Shown here one piece after another: positions 56,663-64,000 of a stretch of 64,000 nucleotides of DNA. The stretch lies in NCBI GenBank assembly GCA_003116975.1, contig BGKB01000023.1, forward strand, positions 186,001 through 250,000, in the 5' to 3' direction. The stretch's first letter is position 1. Each line of letters opens with the position of its first letter. Below the pieces are notes generated by a model. That model made no database searches. It worked only from the letters and a program-made list of their open reading frames with translations, and was not told where the DNA came from. Source of the DNA: Aurantiochytrium sp. KH105 (Eukaryota; Sar; Bigyra; Thraustochytrida; Thraustochytriidae). The translations under genes and the position numbers were made by a program.

Positions 56663-59449
56663 ATGTCTGCTCCTCCACGCGGGCCGCCTCCAGGTCGAGG
56701 TCCGCCGCCAGGACGTGGACCGCCACCGCGAGGAGCACCTCCTGGGCGAGGACCGCCGGGCATGCCTCCTCCAAGAGGACCTCCTGGAGCTCCGGGCGGT
56801 ATGCCTCCACGAGGAGCGCCCCCAGGACGTGGACCTCCGCCCCCAGGCGCTCCCGGAATGCCTGCTGGCGGCCCGCCACGAGGTCCTCCTGGACGAGGAC
56901 CTCCTCCGGGCAGAGGTCCTCCTGGTCGAGGACCTCCTGGTCAGGCTCCGCCAGGTATGCCACCACGAGGGCCTCCTGGAGGGCCTCCTGGTCGAGGACC
57001 ACCTCCTGCAGGAGCACCTCGCGGGCCGCCAGGTATGCCGCCTGGCGCTCCACCTGGAGCTCGTGGCCCTCCTGGCCGTGGTCCTCCTGGAATGCCACCC
57101 GGTGGTCCTCCTGGACGGGGTCCTCCTGGAATGCCGCCTGGTGGGCCTCCTGGACGAGGTCCTCCGGGCGCGCCTCCCGCAAGGGGTCCTCCCGGACGAG
57201 GTCCTCCCGGAATGCCACCAGGTGGGCCTCCTGCAAGGGGACCCCCTGGAGCACCTCCTGGGCGAGGACCTCCTGGAGCACCTCCCGCAAGAGGTCCTCC
57301 TGGTGCACCTCCCGCAAGAGGTCCTCCTGGTGCACCTCCAGCAAGAGGTCCTCCTGGACGTGGCCCGCCGCCTGGCATGGCCCCTCGAGGCCCGCCAGGC
57401 AGAGGTCCTCCAGGAATGCCGCCCGGAGGTCCTCCTGCAAGAGGCCCTCCTGGTCGAGGACCCCCAGGAGCTCTTCCACGAGGTCCTCCTGGGCGTGGTC
57501 CTCCTGCACGGGGTCCTCCGGGAAGTGGGCCCCCAGGAATGCCACCCGGAGGTCCTCCTGCTCGAGGTCCTCCTGGACGAGGACCTCCAGGTTTGCCAAC
57601 TGGAGGCCCGCCTGGTCGAGGGCCACCCGGAACTGGACCACCAAGAGGGCCACCAGGACGTGGTCCTCCCGGAATGCCTCCGGGAGGGCCTCCTGCTCGA
57701 GGACCACCAGGTATGCCACCCGGAGGTCCTCCGGGTCGAGGTCCTCCAGGTGTGGGCCCGCCTCGTGGCCCACCGGGCATGGCTCCAGGAGGCCCCCCGG
57801 GCATGGCTCCTGGAGGCCCACCGCGTGGCCCTCCCGGGGCCCCAGGTGCAGGCCCACCGCGGGGCCCGCCGCGAGGTCCTCCAGGAGCGCCTCCTGGGAT
57901 GATGGGAGCCGCTCCAGGGGGTCCTGGACCCGGTGGCCCCCCTCGAGGACCTCCGCGAGGTCCTCCTGGAGGACCTCCAGGTGGAGGCCCACCTATGTCG
58001 TTGGCTGCTCCACAGCCCGGCGGTAAGGATGATCGTCACGGTTTGCTCACAATCAAGGTGATGCGAGGCGTCGAACTCAAAACTGCAGGCTTTATGGGCA
58101 AAGCCGATCCGTATGCTCATCTTGCCATCGGAAGCCAAGAGTTTAGCACCAAGGTGCACAAAAATGGTGGCAAACGACCGGTCTGGGGCGACTCGTACGA
58201 CTTCAAGGTGGAGAATGAAAAGATGCTCTGCATTAGAGTCATGGACAAGGAGGCTGTGGGCCAGGACAAGCTCATCGGGTCTACAGAGGTCAGTCTTCTC
58301 GACTGGCTGTCTAAGGGCGCCTTTGACGGAGATGTCGAGATCTTTGATGTGAATGGCGCACCCGCAGGTAGCGTCACGCTTGCAGTCAAGTTCCAAAGGC
58401 CCACGAACTCCATCGTGCCAGGGCCGCCAAAGGCTCCCGGTCCGCCCAAGCCTGCTGGCATGAGCGGCGCTGAGGGCGCGCCGCCACTTCCCGTGGGCAA
58501 AGCGCCTCCTGGCACCGCAAAGGCGCCACCTGTGGGCGGCCCTGCCCCCGCAGCACCGCACGAAGCTCGCGACCCGAATGGGACATTCACCGACCAAGAA
58601 ATCAAGGAAGCCTTTGAGAGCTTTGATCTAGATCACAACCATTTCGTGGGCGCAGCGGAAATCCGCCACGTGCTCATTAATATTGGCGAGCAAGCCACAG
58701 ATGAAGAGGTCGACGAGATGATCAGCATGGTGGACAAGGACGGCGATGGACAGGTCTGCTTTGACGAGTTCTACGAGATGATCACCGGTAGACAGCCTCC
58801 ACCAGGGCTCTACGATGGGCCCGGAGGTGGTGGCAATGGCGGATCGAAGGCTCCGCCCCCTCCGCCAGGCGGCGCGTCAACGCGGCCGCAGGGTGGTGGC
58901 AATCCGGTCATTGCCGAGCGCAACGAGCGCAAGGAGCTCCTCAACGAGTTTGCCACATCGCACAACCTGAAGCCAGAGTCCATAAAGAAGGCCTTCAAGC
59001 GCTTCCAGGCTATTGACAAGGACCAGAGTGGCCTCATTGACTACACCGAGTTCTGCGAAGTGATGCAGATCGATCCGAGCCCACAAGCCGAGAAGATCTT
59101 CCAGACTTTTGATCGTGAAAAGGTCGGTCAGCTCGATATCCGCGAGTTCATGATTGCCATCGCAAACTTTACCGGCGCTTCCAAGGAGGAAAAGCTCAAA
59201 TTTTCCTTTCTCATCTTCGACGAAGACGGCAACGGCGTCATCACAAAACAGGAGCTTGTCAAAATTCTCAAGGCCAACCATCTTGCAACAACGGAGAAGG
59301 AGGTGTCGCGCAAGGCCGACACCATTATGGCACAGGCCGACAAGGATGGAGATGGCGTCATCAGCTTCGACGAGTACCAGATTATCAGCAAGCGCTTCCC
59401 GAACCTGCTCTTCAGTTCTTATGCCATGGCAACGCAAGCTATGAAGTAA
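56663..59449 (+). CDS. Pro/Gly-repeat + C2 domain + six EF-hands
   Basis: A 928-residue protein of unusual build. Residues 1-450 are almost only Pro, Gly, Arg, Ala and Met in PGRGPPG and PGMPPGGPP units. A C2 domain spans about 455-580 (LLTIKVMRGVELK, GKADPYAHLAIG, KRPVWGDSYDF, DKLIGSTEVSLLDW). A short Pro-rich linker leads to a calmodulin-like EF pair at about 640-705 (loops DLDHNHFVGAAE and DKDGDGQVCFDE). After a second linker comes a calcineurin-B-like EF quartet at about 775-905 (loops DKDQSGLIDYTE, DREKVGQLDIRE, DEDGNGVITKQE, DKDGDGVISFDE); only the second of these has a poor position 5. This suggests a calcium-triggered membrane-binding scaffold; no catalytic domain is present. The start ATG (CAATGTCTGC) leads directly into the repeat. 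Confidence 0.92.
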   Translation: MSAPPRGPPPGRGPPPGRGPPPRGAPPGRGPPGMPPPRGPPGAPGGMPPRGAPPGRGPPPPGAPGMPAGGPPRGPPGRGPPPGRGPPGRGPPGQAPPGMPPRGPPGGPPGRGPPPAGAPRGPPGMPPGAPPGARGPPGRGPPGMPPGGPPGRGPPGMPPGGPPGRGPPGAPPARGPPGRGPPGMPPGGPPARGPPGAPPGRGPPGAPPARGPPGAPPARGPPGAPPARGPPGRGPPPGMAPRGPPGRGPPGMPPGGPPARGPPGRGPPGALPRGPPGRGPPARGPPGSGPPGMPPGGPPARGPPGRGPPGLPTGGPPGRGPPGTGPPRGPPGRGPPGMPPGGPPARGPPGMPPGGPPGRGPPGVGPPRGPPGMAPGGPPGMAPGGPPRGPPGAPGAGPPRGPPRGPPGAPPGMMGAAPGGPGPGGPPRGPPRGPPGGPPGGGPPMSLAAPQPGGKDDRHGLLTIKVMRGVELKTAGFMGKADPYAHLAIGSQEFSTKVHKNGGKRPVWGDSYDFKVENEKMLCIRVMDKEAVGQDKLIGSTEVSLLDWLSKGAFDGDVEIFDVNGAPAGSVTLAVKFQRPTNSIVPGPPKAPGPPKPAGMSGAEGAPPLPVGKAPPGTAKAPPVGGPAPAAPHEARDPNGTFTDQEIKEAFESFDLDHNHFVGAAEIRHVLINIGEQATDEEVDEMISMVDKDGDGQVCFDEFYEMITGRQPPPGLYDGPGGGGNGGSKAPPPPPGGASTRPQGGGNPVIAERNERKELLNEFATSHNLKPESIKKAFKRFQAIDKDQSGLIDYTEFCEVMQIDPSPQAEKIFQTFDREKVGQLDIREFMIAIANFTGASKEEKLKFSFLIFDEDGNGVITKQELVKILKANHLATTEKEVSRKADTIMAQADKDGDGVISFDEYQIISKRFPNLLFSSYAMATQAMK

Positions 59450-59847
59450 GAAGGAGTCAACGCAAAGATTGAGTAGCATTGATTTGCCGGATTGCAAATA
59501 ATGAACGACCATGCATAAAGTACTCATCTGCGTCGCGCCGTCGATGCGTAAAGTATCTTCGCATCGCATCCAAGTTAGGGTTTTGACAATCACAAACTGC
59601 ACCATGCGCCAGCGCTTCTTTTTACTACTTCTCCTCTGTAACGTTACACGAAAATTGCATTTCGACCTTCGCACGACTCTAGAGCTCGATTTCTTCCTGT
59701 CTCCGTCATGTCTCATATTGTGCGATCTTGATCTTTGCTTGCTGAACTGAGGCCAGCCACATTATGCTGAAGTTGTGTAAATGTCAATCTTTTGATGCTG
59801 ACTGCCACTACGAAGCGACCGAGAAAGGCTAGTCTGAAGCATTGCTC

Positions 59848-59879
<32 letters not shown>

Positions 59880-60135
59880 GACTTCTGTCATCGATTCGTT
59901 CATTCATTCATTCCGAGTCCGAGTCATTCATTCGGCGTTATCACAAAAAGGATAAGACCCCACCACCACCGAGACAGACAGAGAGAGGGAGACAGACCAC
60001 TGCAGCAAGCAGAACGACAAAGTTGGTCCTCGGGCTTGCTCGACGCACGCGTCGCAAGGCTTGGCAGACGCAAGGGCTGCGGGCACACCTGCACGAAGCG
60101 GCGTCGAGCAAGCAACGAAGGAAGGCGGAGAAAAG
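59450..60135. other. spacer between Pro/Gly-C2-EF and TLC genes
   Basis: 686 bp between two rightward genes. It contains the (CTG)10 tract and a CATT-rich stretch near 59900-59935. No gene seen. Confidence 0.55.
59849..59878. repeat. (CTG)10 trinucleotide tract, non-coding
   Basis: Ten perfect CTG units outside any gene model. Confidence 0.92.
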
Positions 60136-61083
60136 ATGACCTTGACGGGTCTGATGCACTTGCTCGTGCCGTTCGGGCTCAGCGAGCGCACATCGGCGAC
60201 CTTGGTACGTTGCTCGAGACAGACAGAAGGCAATCCATCATCAAAGCTCTAACTCACCTGCACGCGCACCTCTTTAATTTAAACTCTCGTTCTCGTTGTC
60301 CTCGCCTGTGCATTTTCTTCTCACGCACAGACATCTGGCGCTCTCTTCGCGAGCGGTTTTGCCGCGACCTTTGCCATTCTTTCACAAAAGGAACGCATCA
60401 AGTCACTTACGAAAGAAAATCGCGAAAAACTTTACCTCCTTCCACCCTCGCAGCTGCACGCCATTGTGGTCTGCCTGAATGCGCTTACCGTTGCCTTGGG
60501 AAAAGACAATGAAGTTCTTTCCGCAGACAAAATTTATGGATCCACGGAGCTCTCGCGATGGACAAATGCCTTTGCGTGCGGATACTTTTTGTACGACTTC
60601 TTTGTTGTCCTCTTTCATCTTCCTATCGATCTCAAGTTTCTTCTTCACGCCGTCGTCTGTGGCCTAGCGTTCTGGTATGCGCAGGCACCGCTCTTTCAAT
60701 ACTACACGACGCGCTTTTTGCTCTTCGAGCTCAGCACGCCCTTTCTCAATCTCAAGAACTGCGCTCATGCCCTTGATTGGCCAAGCTCTTGGAAGGACAT
60801 TATTGACAAACTCTTTTCGGCTGCGTTCGTGGGCTGTCGTCTCATTTATGGGCTTCCCATGAGCTTCGAGTTTGTTGCCTTTTTGTGGGATCTCCTCAGC
60901 AAACAACGAAACCCAGAGACACACACCGTTGCGCTTCCTTCGCCAGCCATGCTCACCTTTTGCATTTTTGCCATCACATCCATGTCGGGCCTCAATGTGG
61001 TTTGGACTTTGCTCGCAGCCTTTGGCAAGAATCCTACGGAGCATGAGGTGGAAGACGAGAACGACGGCAAGAAGGAGACCTGA
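60136..61083 (+). CDS. TLC-domain membrane protein (TLCD4/TMEM56-like), two exons
   Basis: Spliced gene: exon 1 is 60136-60204 (23 codons) and exon 2 is 60331-61083, giving 273 residues, close to TLCD4 (263). The 126-bp intron has donor TTG|GTACGT and acceptor CACGCACAG|ACA, phase 0, with a pyrimidine-rich 3' end. Exon 2 begins with a membrane helix (SGALFASGFAATFAIL) and the SQLHAIVVCLNALTV segment with a conserved His. It continues with YDFFVVLF, FLLHAVVCG and the family-typical FELSTPFLNLK. TLC proteins act in ceramide or membrane-lipid metabolism or sensing; this branch lacks the ceramide synthase Lag1 motif, so the reaction is unknown. It ends in an acidic/Lys tail (NDGKKET). Splicing is needed: exon 2 alone would give an ATG-less N-terminus or start inside the domain. 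Confidence 0.88.
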
Positions 61084-61309
61084 GAGAACCTTTACAATAT
61101 CAGATCGACTTCTTCAGGCAAACGGCATTCTCTTTTTTTATTTCCTTCTTCTGATATAATCTAGGTACTTGCAGTTTGTGTTCCTTTTCTTCAATAGGTC
61201 GTTAAGGAGGGAAGCGGGCGCACTCTAATGAAGGAAAAAAGAAAATGAATCAGGCAATCTCTCGTCTCCTCATATGTTCGGCAAAACTATACCTGCATTC
61301 AACTCATTC
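61084..61309. other. convergent 3' spacer, TLC/5-oxoprolinase
   Basis: 226 bp of T-rich DNA between converging genes; no gene seen. Confidence 0.6.
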
Positions 61310-64000
61310 TCACTCAGCCTTGGATCTCTTCGCGGAAGCGTCGTCGTGAGACTGCTCTTCGTCTGGCTGCCCGCTTGGGTCTGTAAGAGGGCGCTTCGGA
61401 AGACCGTAGCCGCCGCCACCGGGGGTCAAAATGCGGATTCGCTGGCCAGGACTTGCCTTGACAGATGCCTTGCCGCCCAAATTTTGCAAAATCTCCTTGC
61501 CCGAGGTCTCGTCGCGCGTGACAAGCAGATTCTGGCCACAGAGGGCATCCTGTCCACCAGCCATGCCAAAGGGCGCCCGGGCCCGTCGCTCGGACAAGAT
61601 GCTCACGGTCATGGGACGAAGAAATTCAACCTCGCGAATGACACCATCTCCGCCACGGTGCTTGCCAAGGCCACCGGAACCTTCTCGAAGACTGAAGCGA
61701 CGGAGGACAACGGGGAAACGCTTCTCCAATATCTCCGGATCCGTGATGCGCGTGTTCGTCATTGCGGTGTGCACGCCGCTTCGGCCGTCCCAGGTAGGGC
61801 CAGCGCCTGCGCCACCTGCAATCGTCTCGTAATACCCAAACTTTTCGTCGCCAAAAGTAAAGTTGTTCATGCAGCCCTGCGACGCAGCGCATGCCTCAAA
61901 AGCACGAAAGATGACGTCCACCACACGCTGGCTGGTTAGCACGTTGCCGCCAACTACCGCACTTGTTTCCGAGGGATTGAGAATGGTGAACGAGGGGATC
62001 TTGATCGTCACTGGCTGCAAACAACCCTGGTTTAGCGGAATAGTTTGGCCAACAAGACAGCGCAGCGTGAAGATGATGGCCGAGTACGTCACTGCTGGTG
62101 GAGCATTGCAGTTGCCGAGGACTTGGGGTCCCGTTCCCGCAAAGTCAAAGGTAGCGCTACCTGTAGCTGGATCAATCTCGATTGCAACCTGAATTGGTGT
62201 TCCGTCGTCCATGTAGTCCACCGTTTGCACCCGGGCAGTGCCTTTGCGCTTGACAAAGTCCTTGAGCATGTCCCGAACGGCCCGCTCTGCGTTCTTTTGA
62301 ATGTGCGTCATGTAGGCGATAACCTTTGTGTGGCCACACTCCTTGATGAGGTCCCGTACGAGACGTACGCCATGATTATTGGCAGCGACCTGGGCACGCA
62401 AATCAGAGAGATTGTCCGCGAGGGCTCGTGTTCCCGAGCAGTCCGGATCACTCGGGTTCGATGGCGTGCTAAGGATTTTGGCAATGCCTTCCTCTTGGAA
62501 GGCGCCACCACGCACGAGCTTAAAAGTAACAATGGCCGCGCCCTCATCGGCGAGCTGCTTCGAGTGCGGCGGCATCGATCCCGGCGTGATGCCTCCAACG
62601 TCCGCGTGATGGCCACGACTGGCGACCCAAAACACCAATTCTCCCTCGTCCGAAAAGCACGGTGTAATTACCGTAATGTCTGGCAAGTGCGAGCCGCCTG
62701 CAAGCTGTGGGTGGTTGGAGACGAGGACATCGCCCTTTTCGATGCCCCCATGGGCACCGTTTGCGTAATATGACTGTTGAAAGCGGATTGCCGCAGACAT
62801 GGCGCCAAGGTGCACGGGAATATGGGGCGCGTTGGCTACCAATCCGCCATCAGGGCCGAAGAGCGCACAGCTAAAGTCGAGACGCTCCTTGACATTTACT
62901 GACACGGAGGTGCGCTGCAGCGTGCGACCCATTTGCTCCGCAATGCCCATGAAGCGGTGCGAAAACAATGCCAGTTGGATCGGGTCCGCTCGTTCTACTT
63001 CGGACGCGTCAACATCAGCAGCTTCTTCCGGTTGCAAAAGGTCCACGGTCACGTCACCAAAAACGCTCACCGAAACGAGGCAGTGGGGCTCGACGACAAT
63101 GGTGGAATTTGGATCGATAATAATGGCCGGCCCCTTGAGCGTCCGCTCAAGAATAGCGTCTAGTTTATAGACTGGTGTGTCGCACCATCCGTCGGCAAAG
63201 TATACTTGGCGCCTCTCCAGCGGTGCGCCAGCCTGCTGCATGGCAGATGCGCTTGCCTTGGAGCGTTCGAATTCGTCGTCCTGATCAGCACGTGCTCCGC
63301 TGCGTCCGCTCGCGCGCACACGCGCGTCATCAATCGAAATGGCGCGATTTTGAAGGACAAAGCCAAATTCTCGACTGTACATGTCCAGAAAAGAGTCAAT
63401 GTACGAGTGCAGCGCGGCCGAAGATCCCCGCACCATCAGCGCCGTGTCCGTGCCAACGAAGCGCATATTGAGGAAACGCTCGCACAATATATCTTGCGTG
63501 GGGAATCCCTGCTTTACGAGCGTTTCACTGGCTGCCGCCTGCACGCGGTCCAAGACTGCGTCCACTTGTTGTTGCGCTGCAGACAAGTCAGAATCGGGAT
63601 CTGTTTTCTTTTCTCCGCCGTCAGCATCGCCGCCAGGGGCCGCCGCAGCAGCACCGACGAGGCTTGCAGGAACTTCAAGTGCACAGGGCTCCTGTACGTC
63701 TTGAACGACGTCCGCGAGCCCAATGCCGTACGCGGAAAGAATTCCAGAGTAGCGGTGAATGAAGACTTTGCGCATGCCGAGCGCACGCGCAATCGCACAC
63801 GCGTGCTGACCACCGGCGCCTCCAAAGCAGGCGAGAACGTGCTTAGTAATGTCGTAGCCGCGCATCTGCGTCAGGTTGCGAATGGGTCTGCACATGGCCT
63901 CATTGGCCACCTGGATGAACCCGAAAGCAACCTCTGCAGCGGATTTTTCCGGCATCTCCGGAGGAGTATCTTTGGCAACCTCCTTGGCAAGAACTTCGAA
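61310..64000 (-). CDS. 5-oxoprolinase (HyuA/HyuB fusion), N-terminus beyond the window
   Basis: The 896 C-terminal residues of a protein usually about 1,290 long; the frame is still open at base 64000, so roughly 390 residues are missing on the right. The HyuA end carries FGFIQVANEAMCRPIRNLTQ, LACFGGAGGQHACAIARALG and the RYSGILSAYGIGLADVV motif. The HyuB half begins at about HRFMGIAEQMGRTLQRTSVS, contains VHLGAMSAAIRFQ, SNHPQLAGGSHLPDITVI and SRGHHADVGGITPGSMPP, and ends in the TPGGGGYG motif plus an acidic tail. The enzyme opens 5-oxo-L-proline to glutamate using ATP in the gamma-glutamyl (glutathione) cycle. Fusion of both subunits is typical of eukaryotic OPLAH and some bacteria. No break seen in the visible part. 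Confidence 0.95.
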   Translation of the reverse strand, partial: FEVLAKEVAKDTPPEMPEKSAAEVAFGFIQVANEAMCRPIRNLTQMRGYDITKHVLACFGGAGGQHACAIARALGMRKVFIHRYSGILSAYGIGLADVVQDVQEPCALEVPASLVGAAAAAPGGDADGGEKKTDPDSDLSAAQQQVDAVLDRVQAAASETLVKQGFPTQDILCERFLNMRFVGTDTALMVRGSSAALHSYIDSFLDMYSREFGFVLQNRAISIDDARVRASGRSGARADQDDEFERSKASASAMQQAGAPLERRQVYFADGWCDTPVYKLDAILERTLKGPAIIIDPNSTIVVEPHCLVSVSVFGDVTVDLLQPEEAADVDASEVERADPIQLALFSHRFMGIAEQMGRTLQRTSVSVNVKERLDFSCALFGPDGGLVANAPHIPVHLGAMSAAIRFQQSYYANGAHGGIEKGDVLVSNHPQLAGGSHLPDITVITPCFSDEGELVFWVASRGHHADVGGITPGSMPPHSKQLADEGAAIVTFKLVRGGAFQEEGIAKILSTPSNPSDPDCSGTRALADNLSDLRAQVAANNHGVRLVRDLIKECGHTKVIAYMTHIQKNAERAVRDMLKDFVKRKGTARVQTVDYMDDGTPIQVAIEIDPATGSATFDFAGTGPQVLGNCNAPPAVTYSAIIFTLRCLVGQTIPLNQGCLQPVTIKIPSFTILNPSETSAVVGGNVLTSQRVVDVIFRAFEACAASQGCMNNFTFGDEKFGYYETIAGGAGAGPTWDGRSGVHTAMTNTRITDPEILEKRFPVVLRRFSLREGSGGLGKHRGGDGVIREVEFLRPMTVSILSERRARAPFGMAGGQDALCGQNLLVTRDETSGKEILQNLGGKASVKASPGQRIRILTPGGGGYGLPKRPLTDPSGQPDEEQSHDDASAKRSKAE

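Noticed and set aside
56561-58597. Very long antisense and alternative-frame ORFs (up to 678 codons) over the Pro/Gly repeat
   Set aside because: They arise from the repeat's codon composition; only the sense frame leads into the C2 and EF-hand domains.
60466-61083. Single-exon TLC protein starting at 60466
   Set aside because: It begins inside the domain (GTG, not ATG); the spliced model restores the N-terminal helix.
1-64000. tRNA, rRNA, U6 or other structural RNA genes
   Set aside because: Reading for B-box (GGTTCGANNCC), 5S and U6 core motifs gave no acceptable match; a covariance-model scan would be the decisive check.

Overview
This is a gene-dense stretch of a nuclear eukaryotic genome. 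The evidence is a cytosolic ribosomal protein (eL8), a 20S proteasome alpha subunit, the DNA polymerase epsilon B-subunit, a nonaspanin, a Golgi pH regulator, an otubain with a GT-AG intron, and LIM, PH and AP2 domains. No rRNA, tRNA, CRISPR array, prophage or recognisable transposon was seen. Coding DNA is GC-rich and nearly intron-free: only two introns could be proven from sequence (249 and 126 bp). With the mix of families (AP2/ERF factor, two-repeat voltage-gated channel with EF-hands, organellar Der GTPase, EF-hand/WD40 giant), this best fits an intron-poor protist, probably a stramenopile of the labyrinthulomycete/thraustochytrid kind. That assignment is inference.

Layout. 1-3.5 kb: no gene found; pentanucleotide-rich DNA ending in a 30-bp minisatellite. 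3.6-9.6 kb (-): EF-hand/WD40 giant. 10.7-13.4 kb (+): two-repeat voltage-gated cation channel with two EF-hands. 13.8-15.6 kb (-): POLE2. 16.2-21.6 kb (+): NTF2/SnoaL-like protein, F-box/Sel1 protein, PH-LIM-PH-like protein. 22.2-24.9 kb (-): organellar DEAD-box helicase and COX20. 25.4-30.0 kb (+): WD40 protein, a doubtful 82-aa ORF, organellar Der/EngA GTPase. 30.7-32.4 kb (-): AP2/ERF factor. 32.4-38.6 kb: a 6.3-kb island with no convincing gene, packed with tetra- and pentanucleotide tracts. 38.6-40.5 kb (+): TM9SF nonaspanin. 41.2-43.1 kb (-): Golgi pH regulator. 43.5-47.3 kb (+): MORN membrane protein, MFS transporter. 47.6-50.1 kb (-): otubain (two exons) and an orphan multispan membrane protein. 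50.1-51.1 kb (+): RHBDL4-like rhomboid. 51.5-53.9 kb: eL8 and proteasome alpha-5 head to head. 54.5-59.4 kb: SARNP/Tho1-like SAP protein (-) and a Pro/Gly-repeat + C2 + six-EF-hand protein (+). 60.1-61.1 kb (+): TLC-domain protein (two exons). 61.3-64 kb (-): 5-oxoprolinase, cut by the window end.

The genes form no operon-like pathway; neighbours are mostly head-to-head or tail-to-tail with short spacers. Two loose themes recur. One is calcium sensing: EF-hand/WD40 giant, EF-hand channel, C2/EF-hand protein. The other is secretory-pathway and protein-quality-control membranes: TM9SF, GPHR, rhomboid, TLC, otubain, proteasome. Organelle maintenance is represented by COX20, Der and the DEAD-box helicase.

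The most unusual items are the two-repeat channel with Glu-Asp-Trp in both pore loops, the Pro/Gly-C2-EF fusion, the PH-LIM protein whose C-terminal PH-like halves appear in reversed order, the repeat-packed island, and the repeated placement of 5-bp-unit tracts between genes.
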